From Vespa crabro (taxonomy: Eukaryota; Arthropoda; Insecta; Hymenoptera; Vespidae), in assembly GCF_910589235.1 (NCBI RefSeq), contig NC_060962.1, positions 1,605,732 to 1,669,731 of the forward strand: 64,000 bases of DNA. Reading direction: 5' to 3'. The translations under genes and the position numbers were made by a program. This document shows, piece after piece, positions 50,780 through 64,000 of this stretch (position 1 is its first letter; each line of letters opens with the position of its first letter). The notes below the pieces were generated by a model. It saw nothing but the letters and a program-made list of their open reading frames with translations, did no database searches and was not told the DNA's origin.

Positions 50780-53700
50780 TTCGTAATAGCTAGAATGCAA
50801 ATTTTTTGTTTGTGATGGCAACGAATCGTGGACTTAGCTTATCTTACATTTTTTTTCTGATCGTAACGAATCGGCATCGTAAATTTTCGAATTCGCAAAT
50901 GGATGATTTTCGATATCTTCTTCCGCCATTGATATTCGACAGGTGGTAAAGGATGCGCTTCATAAATCTGCGAGAGCAAGTACTTCAAGAATGATTTATA
51001 TTTATTACGAATATCAAACCGTTTTTCTGCAATTCGATGATCGATTAATATTTCGTTTTTCTTTTTTTTTTCTTTTTTTTTTTAAACCAATGAATGTTTC
51101 TCCTGTCTGTTATTCTTTCTTTCTTTTAATAACCCTTTAACTCTCGTAGTAACGTCACGTAGAGTTGCTTTGTCTTATTTTTATTTTCATTTTTTTTTTC
51201 GATACCAAAGAATTCACATATTCGAAGGTTGTTGTCTTGCTAAGTATAAGCTCTACATATCATATAATAATTTCTTAGACGTAAAAAAAAAGAATTAAAT
51301 TACGGAGGGTCAAATAGATATCTTCGCTATTGCGATTTCTAAGTAACTCTTGTTAATTAAACGAAGAATTAAGTCTGACACTTCAATGACATATCTAGAG
51401 AAGCTAAATCCTTTCGAAAGTCCGAATAACTTGAATAATCGTGAGCAACGTACCGTCATTAGGGGTGTCGAAGTGACGCGTGCTTAAGTTGGATCGCCCT
51501 CGATGTCGACAATACGACTGTAAAACGTTATAGCTTCGCTCGATGGCACTTGCCTTTGACGATGGTATATTGTCTTTATCGATCCGCGCCTGACTCCCGG
51601 CCCCCGCAATCGGGTTAATAACCAGAGTCATTACCTGGAAATAATTACGAGTTTGCTCCCAAACCGGTACTCGTATTGGTCGTTAGATAAATATTTTACG
51701 AGCATCCCACATGAGACTCTATGTCCCTCATCACGATTTTCTCGATAATTTTTTTATTAATAGACTTAAAATTAAAATCATAGAATTAGAAAATAAAAAA
51801 AATAAATGTGAAGATGAGTGACGATGTTGGATTTTCTCTTTTTTGTTTTTTTTTTTTGCGGCAATTACCACTAATGTCTTTATTTGTTAATTCCTTTAGT
51901 GCGTAATATATTGAGAAATTTTAAGAGAAAAAGAAATATTACATTGACCATTATTAAGATAAATGACATTATTACAATTGTTATATATGAAATTTAATGA
52001 AAAATTTAATTCCTGCACATACATTTAATAGTTAACGAGTTTTACAAGATAAACGTATACGGGTAGAGATAAAATGATGTGATTGAACGAAGAAAAAGTC
52101 GGTTAATTGGCATGAGTTCTTTGCTACTCAAATTGTTTTATTAGGCTTTTCAATCTTTAGTTACTGTATCGTTTGTCTGATCTAATACTCTTGTGTAATG
52201 AGCGTGATGCAACGGAGAAGACATGGGTTCTTCGTTATTTCCTTTACGATCGTGTCTTAAGTTAGATTTATCTGTCCGACGTGATGCTTTATGGAAGAAA
52301 TTAAATTCTATCCTTGACAGTTTCTGTATTGCCATAGCCACTATTTTCTAAAGAATTGAGACCGAGTACCGCCAGTCTTTTCGCCGGCTTACTACGTTAC
52401 CGTTTTTATCTTTCTTTTCTGTATTACTACATCCGTAGTAATAAAAAAAGAGTCTAAAGAAAAATAATCTTTCTATTACAAACAATTTTTTCGATGTCAA
52501 TTTGTTATCTCTTATCAACAACAAGGTAATGTTATTAAAAAAAATTTATGCTTGTGTATTCGTTTTTTCAAAAATGTCTATACTTACTAACATCAATTTA
52601 TTTTTTTATTTACCTTTTAATCGATAATTTGATAAATCGCTAAGTTTGTGAATATCGACATATATTTTGTTTTATTATTTTTAATATTTACATGATAACT
52701 ATTTTATTCGATAATTATATTTCTATATCTTTAATTACGTAGAAATAAGATTTACAATTTATTGTCAGACGGTGACGATGATAAACGGTAAAGATAATAA
52801 AAAAAAGAAATGCGATAAAAATTAATAATAAATCCTTTTCTCTTATCGATATCGTTACAGCACATATAAGCACTTTGTCAAATACATAATCGAGAATTAT
52901 CCGCAATATTCAGTAACATTATTATTGAAGACGTGACTGGCTGTGTGGTTACGATTACACCCATTGGAAGTCATCTTCGATACAAAAGGTTACGGCGATA
53001 AGCGAGACGTATTTTCGGAGAATAATATCGAAGCGATCAAATCTGGAGCTCGTATCGAATTTTGCGGATTCGAGCATATTATACTTGTCGAACATATGGA
53101 GAAACAAACATAAAACTGTAAATGGATATTCTTCGTTGAACAGTATGATCGAACAGTACCATTCTTTTTATAAATTGATACATATTTTTATCAATATTTC
53201 CGTTCTAAGATTATTGATAAAAAAATCATTCGCACAGTGATTTTTTTCCATGGAAATTTTTGTTTTTCTTCTTTTCGAAAACATTCTCGGTAAATATTAC
53301 ATTGAAAGCCGAGGCAATCTGGAATAATGAAAGTCTCTCTCTAATCAACGGAAAACGTTTATTCGTGCACGATTGGACGTTAGGATTTTTCTCATACGTT
53401 ATTGGTGATTCTGTGTTAACGAAACAAGTACAAAACGAGAGAAAAAAGAAAGTAGAAAGGAGTTAAAACAATGTAAAATGTTTGTGCGTGAAAAAGCACC
53501 TACTACGATCCAATCCCGATTAATAAAAACATCGGAATTAAATAGATAAGAGCCGATTAAACATTAAACATGTTGTATACAAGACAGGAAAGTTTATCAT
53601 TTCTATTTTATTATTTCTTGTCTATTTTGTTTAATTATTTATTTATTTTTATTTCTTATCGACTATTCAGTGTTATTTTGACGATATGTTTTGACTTTTG

Positions 53701-55615
53701 AAAATCGCGAATGAGATCGCGTATGTATGTGTATTTGCGTGTCTTTGAAATTGATTTATCGTTGGTTTATGGGTATGAAAGGTTCGTATTATATAAAGTG
53801 CCAGCTAGACGGGAAGGTTTATCAAAGATCGTTTAGTCGAATCTCGGTCACGCAACAAAGAACATCTTATTTTCGAGATAGACGATAGAAAAGTGTCAGG
53901 TTAGGTATATTAACTCATTTGGAACTAATTGATATATTGATTAATCGTAAAAGGAAATGAGAGTGACTATCATACTAGTTATTAATCAAATAAGTAAACA
54001 TACCTAGAGTATTCGTATTTTGATAATTAATCAAAAATCGTTATCGCATCGTTGAGTATGAATTACTCCTTCTAATCTATAATATAATATCGTTCATTTA
54101 ACGTTTATGTAAGCGTAGATCAGTCGAGATCGATCGTAATTACATTTGGAAGCAACCGTGTCAATCATATAGTCGGACATTCATCTGGAATAGTAATTAT
54201 CGAGACTCTTACTAATTAACCAACTTGATTTAATCGTACGATTGTTCTTTGAAAAGTTACACGGATAGTTATAGCGTAGTAATGAACGATTGCGGGAGAT
54301 TGTTTATCAGAAAAGAAAAAACGACGGAAAGAATAGAGCGACCAGACAAAGAAACATTGAACTCTTTTGTTTGATCGACTCGTTCGTTGAAACGAAAAAC
54401 AGTTTGGTGTTAAATCTCTCGTGTCCCGAACGGTTGGTACTATTTATCCGGAAAAATAGAACATCTACTTTTACATCGTAAGTGAAAATGAAGAGCGACG
54501 ATTAAATTTACATTCTATATGAAATAGCGGTTCGTAGTACGACGAAAATTATACTTCAGCAGGATGCAGCAGAACGGGACTCTATTTTGGAACGTTCCAC
54601 TATACATACTATGCGGATGATGGATGAAAGTAAGGTGGAAAAATTTTTGCGAAGCGTTTGTTCCGAGTAGCTTTCACTTTGCCGGCAGATGTCATTGAAT
54701 TATCTTGGAAAAAGCTCAACGTACGTTAGTTCGATGTACCGCAATATTCGTTGATTGAAATGAAGTTATAACAGGTTATCAGATTTTAATGATTAAAAAG
54801 CATCAATTTATTTTTGAAATAAACTGAAAGATTTTTATGTTGGATCAAGTTCATTAACGCTCGAAAAAAATTATGGATTTTACGAAGAATATTACAGTAT
54901 TTTTCTTTTGCGAATTTTTTTCCTTAATCCGTTTACATGTATACGTATAATATAATATAAAAATCTATAGAAAATCAATTTTGCGATTAATCGTTAAATT
55001 TAATAAGAAATTGATGCGAATGAATAGTATCGAACATGTTTATACAATTGCAACACGAAGTAGCGCGTTAGCACAATGCAATTAGTAATGGCAATGAAAT
55101 TGACGTATATAAATGCTAGAGATGATTTGCGGTAGTAGAAATTGCTTTGATCCCGCAGAAACGCACATATGTACTTATTATTATATACGTATATATGCTT
55201 ACTTGTATGTTTATAATTAACGTATATATGTATCTTTGCTAAAGGTTACATTTCAAAGGAGATTTCTAGATTCGGAAAAATATTTGATAATTATTTGTTC
55301 TACGAATAAGACAATCCCATTGCTAAACTCTCCGTTCAAAAGACATTCTCTGTTGACTTTGCTTGGAGGAAGTTTGTGAAGATAAGGTGCAATCACAGTT
55401 GGTTATTATTACTATCACGACAAAGCGAATACCTCTTAGGTATCGTAAAGGCACACACGCCGCTTACAGTTGGAGTCAGACGTTGCACATATGTATGTGT
55501 ATGTGTGTCATGTGCGCACGTGCGTGTACGTGTATATATACATCTATATATACACGTACTGTATATATACATCTATCCATTGCTATTCGTAGAATCAAGG
55601 TTGAATATAGAGAAT
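50780..55615. other. Intron 2 stretch with no feature recognised
   Basis: AT-rich with T-rich patches at 51056-51085 and 51838-51860. I found no receptor exon here. Confidence 0.5.
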
Positions 55616-55619
55616 GAGA

Positions 55620-55621
<2 letters not shown>

Positions 55622-55666
<45 letters not shown>
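55622..55666. repeat. (GA)22 array
   Basis: Uninterrupted. Confidence 0.96.
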
Positions 55667-55669
<3 letters not shown>

Positions 55670-55982
55670 TCGGAGATCTGGACCAAGACATTGGCGTACG
55701 ATAACGGGATGTTGGAGTAATTAGTCAGTGGCCCGTTATCGTGCGCCCATACACATATGTTCGTATATATATATATATATTTAGGTGAATTTCGCGCACA
55801 AAGGTGTTAGGTCCTTTCAATCTGGGCTCTGTCTTCTTGTTCTATCTCTTGGCTATCTCCGAAAATGCGTTTAGCATGTATTATGCGGCTATACCAAATC
55901 CTGCGCGCTATGGATCGCATTCATGCCCTCGAAAGCGGCAAATCATTATTCGGTCAGACATTTGTGTCATGAATACCTCGAA

Positions 55983-55991
55983 TCTCTCTCC

Positions 55992-56023
<32 letters not shown>
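55983..56023. repeat. (CT)n array
   Basis: Interrupted by CCC and TTT. It lies about 315 bp after the complementary (GA)22. Confidence 0.93.
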
Positions 56024-56024
<1 letters not shown>

Positions 56025-56189
56025 CACCCCCGCCCCTGTGTTTCAATCTCAATTATCAGGTCAGTAATGCGTTTGAGAATCCCGTATTTTCTCTCTCTCT
56101 CTCTTTCTTTCTTTTTGCCTCTCATTATCACTCTCTCTTTCCATCGTATTTTCTCTATTTTAATTGTAATGTGTAAATATTAACCAATG

Positions 56190-59100
56190 ATTAGTAAGTT
56201 CGATATCAATGAGCTTTAAGTTAGAACGGACGAATAGTAATAATTCGAAGATCACAACCGAATTAGATATTCACGTAAATGTGTCCCCTGGTTGGCTATG
56301 AATTTTGATAAATCTTGTATTGTTTGACATTTCGATTGAGTCGAATTTGGTGATCGCTTTAATGCACTTTATCGAACGCGAGCGTTTGTGACGGACGTGA
56401 TGTTAGATGATAATAATAGCACTTGATTTTCGAGTGAGCAAAATACGGTGAATGCGTCACAATGAAAGTTATATGTACGATACTACTTATGTAATGATAA
56501 CGTGATACACATAGATAACAATAGTCCATGGCCATATCTCGTATTCTCATGCGCTCATTTAAATTTTCATTTGTTTTTATCATCCGCCACACGTCGCTTT
56601 ATGATACGATGAAAGTTATTTTTGAGATTTTACGATATTTTTTTTTTTCTTTTTTGGCTAAATATCAACGAGAAATATTTGCAGAGGATAAAACTTTTGA
56701 ATTGATAGCTGTATTTTGTGTTATCGTTATAAATTACAATATCGTTGAAAGATAAAACTACGCTTGTTTAAATTTAAAACATTCTATTAAAACGAGAAAG
56801 ATTCGTGATTATGGAATTTCATTGTGAACCTTTTACCCTTTTATAAGTTTCATTCTAACTCGAACAATTTTTATGATATGTTCGTCATTACATCATTATA
56901 ACAGCATGGAATCCCTTTTATATTTAACGCATGTCAATATTATTGTATTTACTAAGCTTTTAAATTCTCGATGATTTTATTTTTCATCTGTTGCGATCAG
57001 TTTTTATGTTCGTTCTACATTCTTTTTATTTAACGATTATTAATTCGTATTTAATGAACTGTAGTAATCGATCGACTGGAAAAATATTACGCTTAAGTAT
57101 AACGAACGTTTCATCGAATAGTTATGTCAATAAAAATATAATAGATATATTAAAGAATGATTGTTATTATAAGTTTATATACTTATAGTTGTTTACATAT
57201 TTTAAGTTGTTTATATACTTATAGTTACATATTTAATCTAGTTTAGTCTAGTTATTAAATACGAACATTTATCGATATTTTAATGCAATATATAATTAGT
57301 GTGACAGATAATTACGTTATTCGTTAAAACGAGAGATTGATACATAGGTAAATAATTTGATGGCATACAAGATACAATCAAAGAGATGACATGTTTTGAG
57401 ATTAATGATACCAATAACTCGTTGATCGACAAACATTAATGTTTTGCGGTTCGTTCTCATTTAATCGAACTGTCCACATAGGAAATACAAACTTTGATTA
57501 TCACCGAATAGTTTTGTTTATTATTGAACAAGGATCACGAATAAATTCACTAACCCGTATAGTTCTATTGGCCAAGATTCGTTGCACTGTAATTAAACTA
57601 ATGTCAAAGGATAATCGGACTAGACGTATTAATTATGATATGTAATTACTTTTTACCGATTGACCGTCATTTGAAAGATTATTCCACGAGCAAACATAGT
57701 ACTTCTCCGTTTTTATAATAGTATAATTTATATAAGGCTGTGTAAATTATCAATTTTTATATGCAGGTACGTAAATAGTACGTAAGCTTTGTTCTTAGAG
57801 ATAAAAAAATTATTATCCCTTTAATCGATGAACGATTCACTTCCCTATTATCGTACATGTCGTACAACTAACGATCTAACACCAAAATTAAACATTCTAT
57901 CTTCATTATTATTGTATACATTAGGAAATTACGTCTCTCTGAAATTATCGAATTATCCAAGCATGTATAGTTTCGTTCTTGTCGAAATACACGTTTAATT
58001 ATTTCGAATAATTTTTAATTTTGCTCTCTGTTTGCCTGATCAATGATGAATTGGACTACTTCTTAATGGCGTCTGATCCGTATAAGCCTCGATCACTGAA
58101 GAATCGAGATCAAGTGAAATTCTTTATACTGTTCTTATTTTTAATTAAGGATCCATTGTTTACTCTTTTTAAGTTTATTTTTTGCTTCTTTTAAAATATA
58201 TTTTATTATGGAATTTTAATCTCTACAAGTAGGTCACGTTAACGACTCGACAACGAGATTCTATTATTCTCTAAGATTATCGGTTAATTGGAGGATAATT
58301 CCGTACAAGTTTTTCGTTTGCGACGAAATGATCGAATCGTAAGATTTCAAAAAAGTTTTTTCGCGCACTTCATTATTCGATGTACGCGAGAGCGTTATAA
58401 AGGATCGAAGTTAAGAAGTAAAGTTTCGTCTAAGAGTGTTCCTTCGAAGTTCACAGAATGAAATTCGCATTTTGCTTTGGCCGACTTTTCGACCAGATGT
58501 TTGTACCGTATTCGACGTCCTTCCTTTTTAATCATTACTCATCAAACTGATGAGCACCTTAAAAAATTCATTGCTTTCTATTTGCAACCACGTTTGATGA
58601 GTTTATAATTAAGGTAGGTATTCTTAATCTTTCATTTCAAATTGTTAATATAGAAAAGAGCAATGCACGTGGTCTCAACAGAAATTATTCTTCTATATCA
58701 AATGAAATTGGCGAATTTTTGATATTTAAGTTTTACGAATTCATTTTTTTTCTAATATATACATATATACTTCTATTAAACTTTACATAATGTGCTACTG
58801 CAGTTTCGTCACGTTACCTCTTTTATAGATATATTGTAATTCATCGTAGATTTGTTGCGATACGATCTATGCAGATCCGAAAGTAAAAACCTGCTTTCGT
58901 GTAAAACCGGCCATTCGGTTAACAATAGACGTCGTATGTACCTGCATTCGATGGAACGGTTACCGTCGACGGCAATTTTTCCAACGTTTCACGGACCAAA
59001 ATCGATCAGTTGTCAGAATTTCTACATCGAGAATAACGACTACAATTGAAATACACTTGACTACAATTTTTCTTCATTTTTTATTTTCTCTTTTATACGG

Positions 59101-61790
59101 AAATAGTTCTATTCGAGTAATTTTCGGTCCGAAAGAGATTGTCAGAAATCTCTTCAAAGTCGTTATAATCGAAATTAAATTCAAATCAGTATGATGTTTC
59201 TTTTACAAAAAAAAAAAAAAAAAGAAAAAAGAAAAAGAAAAATACAATATTGTGACAAATACAGATGTGAATGTTTGTAATATTTGAGAACCTCTATCAA
59301 AATCGTCGAGAATTCATTTAAAGTAAAGCATTTGACGTAATAAAATTGAAAGATAAATATATATGGTTTTCCCTACGACGACGTAGCCTTCTGTGCGTGT
59401 TCAAGCTGTGAGCTTCAGAGATGGTATCATTAACACGGTGTCACGAACGTACGACTTTTTTTTCCCCTTCGAAAGGCAGTTGAATAAAATTACGACGGAT
59501 AATGAAGTCTAGCCAAGTCGAGTTGGAAACTGTAATTACATGTTACAATGAACCATACAAAATTTCCTTATAAACATTCCTTAAGATAGAAACTGTCGTC
59601 ATTTTCAATTTATTGTCGAAGCGTGACGAAGTATTCTTTAGCATAATAAAAAAATAAAAAAGAAAGACAAAAAAAAAGAAGAAAAAGAAGAAAAGCGTAA
59701 CTTCGTTCCCTTTGAAATGTAAATGAGGATGGTCAAAGTTGCATATTTAATTCGGCTTTGACAAGTAGAAAGCGGAGTCTCAGGGGGAAAACGTGTATGT
59801 TCATTTCGTAACGTTCTCGAGAGCTTTATGCTATCTCTCTATTGTGAGTACGTTTGATCAAAATGGCACTTGTATCACCGAAATCGATGCAGAGACCATG
59901 ATATGGCTAATAATCGTAATTGACAATCGGGCGTTAACGGGACATCAACTATGTTTCCCGCGCATATAGCTTTCAATCATGGTAATAATTCGCGTGAATT
60001 CTTGCTCTTAGTCATTATGTAGATATTCGTTAAAAGTATTTTTCATTGTTTCAATTCGATAGGATGTATGTGGATATAGTTTGATGGTATTTACTTACGC
60101 AATAATCGTATACATAAACAATTTTTTATAACATCGCGTGGCCAAATTCGATTTGACCAGTGTCGTTTTAAAATAATGAACGTATATTTTTAAAAATACA
60201 CGAGGTACAATCTTCTCGCATTCACGGATCATGAATGACGAGTCTTACAAGGAAGGTAGCATTAAATAAACCTGAATAAATGAGGTGTTCCTCGGTGTCT
60301 AAGCGTCGGTCGAGGAAGTATCGGATGTTGCACGCTTCCAAGCAGTCGCCAAATTCAAACCAGTCTACTGTGCTAATGCTCTTTCATTTTCACGAGCATC
60401 CATGTGTGATTAAAACGCGAAGTTTACTCTTACTCGAGATAAGCGTCGTTTAACGTACAAGAACTCGTACAGGAATAGAAAGGACTATGAAGTCCTGCGT
60501 CTCTCGTTTCGTTATTCATATCGTTAAATTTGTTATTTCGTTAAAAACATTCATGGGAAATTTTATTTAAATTTCCTTGGGATATATTTAAAGTTAAAAA
60601 CATGATTTTATCGTATTTATTAAAAGAATTTATATATTCGTTCGTTCGTTTATTTGTTTTTCGATTGCATCACGAATTAAATATCTGTGTATAACGGAAG
60701 AAGAAATCTTTTCATCATCGATCGAAGTTCTTTTAGAAAAGACGAGGAAGGATTCGATGAGAAATTAAAAACGTGCGCTCGGGTACCTATGCTTTCTTGT
60801 ACGAGGAAAGGAAGAAAGGAGGACGCGTCGAGTGACGGATTATCTTCTTCTCTTCCTCATTTGCATGCATAGCTATTTCAGCAATACGCTTGCTCAACTT
60901 CCATTTGCTTCAAGGACATTCCCAAAAGCCCACGCGGATTACGAAGACCAGGCAAATGATGTGTCTGTGTATATCACCAATAACGGTTTTCGTCTAACGG
61001 GATATCTCATGGGATATATCCCGAATGGAAGGTATCTATATCGTATACGGTTAATTAGTCGTGACGATTAAAAGCTATGGGTTACCCTGACCGAGCTAGA
61101 AAATCATGTTCTATGCGGCATTATGCGTTCCGCGAGAAATGTGGGAGATTTCCTCGTAAATGGAGATTCATTTCGAGTCTCGTTATATCAATGTTCTTGC
61201 TAAGCTCCTGATAAAATCCAAGCGATTAGATACCTCGTTGTTATCCCTTCGAAATATCGTTTCCAAAAGGAACAAGGATGAATTCTCACGTAGGTAACTA
61301 AGTATGTGTGAAAAAGATAAAGATACTATTCCTCCAAGTTATTTACTCTTGGTCGTTTTTTTTTCAAAACGTTTCGTTGGCAATCTCGAAATGATCATCT
61401 ACGAGAAACTACGAGTTTTTCGATCGAGGGAAATTAAGTAGCACTAAGGGCTAGGGTAGGTTCCTATCGTAGGAGTGGTTTCTTCAATACGATCTTTCCC
61501 AGTAGTTTGGCGTTCTAAAAAATGTCGTAGGTAGAAGATAATTCACGTAGGCGTGGATAAGACATTTTTTACCTTGCATGGCTTTCTTGTTTCTTAGAGT
61601 GCCGTACGGACACCTACTCGTTAATCCCTCAGGAGACTGGAAAAACATTACAAAGAAAGAACGGATGAGAGTCACGCTGAAAAAGTCTCTGGTGTGTAAT
61701 TACTCTCTGAATTCTTATTACTCGACGGACGCGACCTCTTCTTCCACACTCCATCTTTTTTTCTCCATTTCTCTCTTTTTTATTGTACCC
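56190..61790. other. Intron 2 stretch with no gene recognised
   Basis: AT-rich sequence. A 30-bp duplicated segment lies at 57173-57235 (GTTTATATACTTATAGTT repeated), and A-rich runs lie at 59208-59241 and 59646-59695. No exon seen. Confidence 0.5.
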
Positions 61791-61794
61791 TTTG

Positions 61795-61796
<2 letters not shown>

Positions 61797-61844
<48 letters not shown>
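61797..61844. repeat. Perfect (CT)24 array
   Basis: Uninterrupted for 48 bp. Confidence 0.97.
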
Positions 61845-61846
<2 letters not shown>

Positions 61847-62019
61847 TACTATTCTTTCTCACCTCTTCCATCCATCCCTTCCTCTCATCGTACAACCGAC
61901 GCAGGCGCCTGCTTAGGTCGCGACACTGCCTCCTCGACTTGCTATGGTTCGAATATGAATACTTTGACGAGCACTCGCGCGAAAATCACAATTTCGGCAA
62001 GCTAGTATCTACGGGAGGA

Positions 62020-62130
62020 GTTTTTTTTTCTTCTTTTTTCCTTTCTCTCTTTTCTTTTTCTTCTTATTAGGTATGTTTTCTTTTATTTTCTTTTTCCTTT
62101 TTTTCTTTTTTTTAATCTTTTTTTCTCTTA
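62020..62130. repeat. T-rich pyrimidine tract
   Basis: TTTC and CTTTT units. Confidence 0.8.
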
Positions 62131-62698
62131 AGGAATTATCACCAACGTCACATTGTGGTGGTGTTACATTGGCAATCGCTGTTGCGGAAAATCCACGCTC
62201 GTTAAAACTTTTTATTGAGAAGTAGTCCCTTTTGTTTGAACCTATGTATCTTCGTCTGCATGCATGAAGATAATATAAATTTTTATTCAACGTGGCAAAT
62301 AATTGGATTAACTTTAAGAAAATTTTCCGGTCAGTACTTGTGTACTGAATGAAGATAAATATTTCATTTCGGATTTTAACCGAACGAAAAAATGGAAAAT
62401 TTTTAATTATCGTAACGACGATTTGTAAAGCCAACGAGTCAAAGTTCATTTAAATCGGGATTTAAAACGTACTTTAACGTTTTAAAATCTGAATCTCAAA
62501 TGTTTTTTTAACGCCGGTTGGAAATCTGCAGAACAAAATCTTTTGAGACAAGACACGATTGTTTCGTTCAAATTCAAGCGTACAGATGTTCGCTATACTC
62601 TACCTAGAGCATTATGGTATGCAGAGCGTGATATTAAGTTCCAACGCTTTCAAATCTCTTTAGCATGCTAAAGAAATTAAACCTTCTTGCTGCTTCCT

Positions 62699-62700
<2 letters not shown>

Positions 62701-62748
<48 letters not shown>
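62701..62748. repeat. (CT)n array
   Basis: Near-perfect, with one TTT interruption. Confidence 0.95.
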
Positions 62749-62752
<4 letters not shown>

Positions 62753-63049
62753 CTCTTTTTAAGAATAATTAAAAAGTTTCTTTGACGATCAATGGGAACA
62801 TCGAGGAGAAGTAGCTTGGCGAGATCGTCAAGCAGTTACAACGTGATGTAAGTGCTTAAATCGAGGATAGCGAACAACAGAGAAGCATTGGGAATAAATC
62901 TTCAGGGTGTAATTGATGTCTTGAATTCTTATTACTTGCCAGAGAAAGAGAGAATATATAAAGTGAGAAAAAGAGCAAAAGAAAAGAGATGAGTTTTACC
63001 TATAAACTAGTTGAAGCTTTCTCTCTCTTTCTCTCTTTAGTTTATTCTT

Positions 63050-63200
63050 TCTCTAAACCTCTCCGTTTCTCTCTCCCCCTTCTCTCTATCATCTATTTTT
63101 TCTCTAACCCTCTCTGTTTCTCTCTCACCCCCTCTCTCTATCATCTATTTTTTCTCTAATCCTTTTTGTTTCTCTCTCTCTCTTTCTATCTCCCTTCTTT
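63050..63200. repeat. Pyrimidine minisatellite of 51-52 bp, about 2.5 copies
   Basis: TCTCTAA recurs at 63050, 63101 and 63153, each followed by CTCTCYGTTTCTCTCTC-like sequence and TATCATCTATTTTTTC. Confidence 0.85.
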
Positions 63201-63204
63201 TCTT

Positions 63205-64000
63205 TTTTTCTCATGAACAAGGACAGTGATGTGCCGCCGTTGCGGTTGTAGCGTGATTAAGCGTGAGAAAAATCTGATGATGAATGGCGGAGCTTCGGTT
63301 ATAACTCAGAATTTATTCTACCGTTAAATCGTTCTTATTATTAGAACTTTTAATAATGAGTCCGTTTGGGTCGTGACTATTTAAACATTTATCATTTTAT
63401 CGCTTCTTCTATATAATTACCTTCGACTTCTTCCTTCATTTTCTCTGTCGACGTACTTTAATGAAACTGTTCCTTTACGATTTTTGTTTCACCACGTATT
63501 TCAAGTCCTTTCTTTCTTTCCTTTTTTGTTTAGATTATTCATAATTCTACAAGTTTTAATCGATAAAAATGTTATCAGTTTTATTAATGATCGATCATTT
63601 ATTTAATATAAATAAATGATATATGAATAATTTGAATTACTCGTTGCTTCGGAAAATTTGATACTCGTACTAGAAATTTTATTAATACGGTCAGTAATTA
63701 CATGTCATTATAGCAATTTTTTTGGTTATTGCAATTTTATGTGGAAAATGATTAGCGAAATGAATTTGATTTTTCATGTTTCGTAGTTGATGAAACAGAA
63801 AGACAGAGAGAAGCTAGGAATTATATTAAAAATGAACAAAAGAATGTACATATAGTTTGTGAAAAAACTTTTTTTATTAATAAAGAAGAAAAGCCATTAA
63901 AAAGCAAAGAGATATGCAGGCGAATGTTTGAAAGGAAATGTTAATTTTGAATAATAGTTATGACTTAAAATGTTACACCATCGGCATTTTACAAATTCCT
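63205..64000. other. End of window, intron 2, no feature recognised
   Basis: AT-rich DNA without a recognisable exon. Confidence 0.5.

Larger units (their letters stand above)
38808..64000 (+). other. Start of intron 2 of the nAChR alpha gene (more than 25 kb, runs off the window)
   Basis: The intron starts at a consensus GTAAGT. I looked through the remaining 25 kb for an exon beginning with DEKNQLL-like or LEWND-like codons between AG and GT and found none, so exon 3 probably lies beyond 64000. The stretch holds simple repeats of the same kinds as intron 1. A separate gene inside the intron is possible, but nothing supports one. Confidence 0.75.

Noticed and set aside
59208..59241. Poly-A run as a possible retroposon tail
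   Set aside because: No recognisable retroelement or processed gene precedes it and no target-site duplication is apparent; A-rich runs are common here.
61948..61960. GGTTCGAATAT, like a tRNA B box
   Set aside because: The final CC of the B-box consensus is missing, and no A box or cloverleaf could be found around it.
38808..64000. Exon 3 of the receptor (DEKNQLL or LEWND type)
   Set aside because: Searched by eye for matching codons between splice sites and not found; most likely beyond the window.

Overview
This window looks like AT-rich, microsatellite-laden nuclear DNA from an insect, most probably a hymenopteran. It carries the 5' end of one gene on the + strand: a nicotinic acetylcholine receptor alpha subunit of the alpha5/6/7 (alpha7-like) group. 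The insect assignment rests on the protein. The hymenopteran assignment is an inference from the protein's resemblance to remembered bee alpha7 subunits, and from low GC combined with plentiful CpG.

Layout. 1-3400 is intergenic or far-upstream DNA with no gene I can recognise. 3400-5219 is richer in GC and CpG, contains purine (GA) arrays and a GGT-rich block, and probably holds the promoter and 5' UTR. Exon 1 coding sequence (5220-5265) encodes the signal peptide start. Intron 1 (5266-38664, about 33.4 kb) contains a perfect 99-copy ATAC tetranucleotide array, many (GA)n, (CT)n and (TA)n arrays, short old duplications, and one minus-strand relic of a Tc1/mariner-like transposase C-terminus (27605-27895). 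Exon 2 (38665-38807) encodes the N-terminus of the mature receptor. Intron 2 begins at 38808 and runs beyond 64000; I found no exon 3 (expected to begin with residues like DEKNQ) in the remaining 25 kb.

The two exons join in phase (1 nt + 2 nt make a glycine codon) into a 63-residue N-terminus. The ligand-binding Cys-loop, transmembrane helices and cytoplasmic loop all lie outside the window. Most long open frames here come from stop-free microsatellites or are of a length expected by chance. I found no tRNA, rRNA, CRISPR, phage or operon-like structure, and no convincing new biological system. The points most worth a second look are the repeat architecture of the giant introns, the transposase relic, the diverged colinear blocks at 14.4-15.7 kb and 17.0-17.9 kb, the upstream ORFs, and the unusual acceptor context of exon 2.
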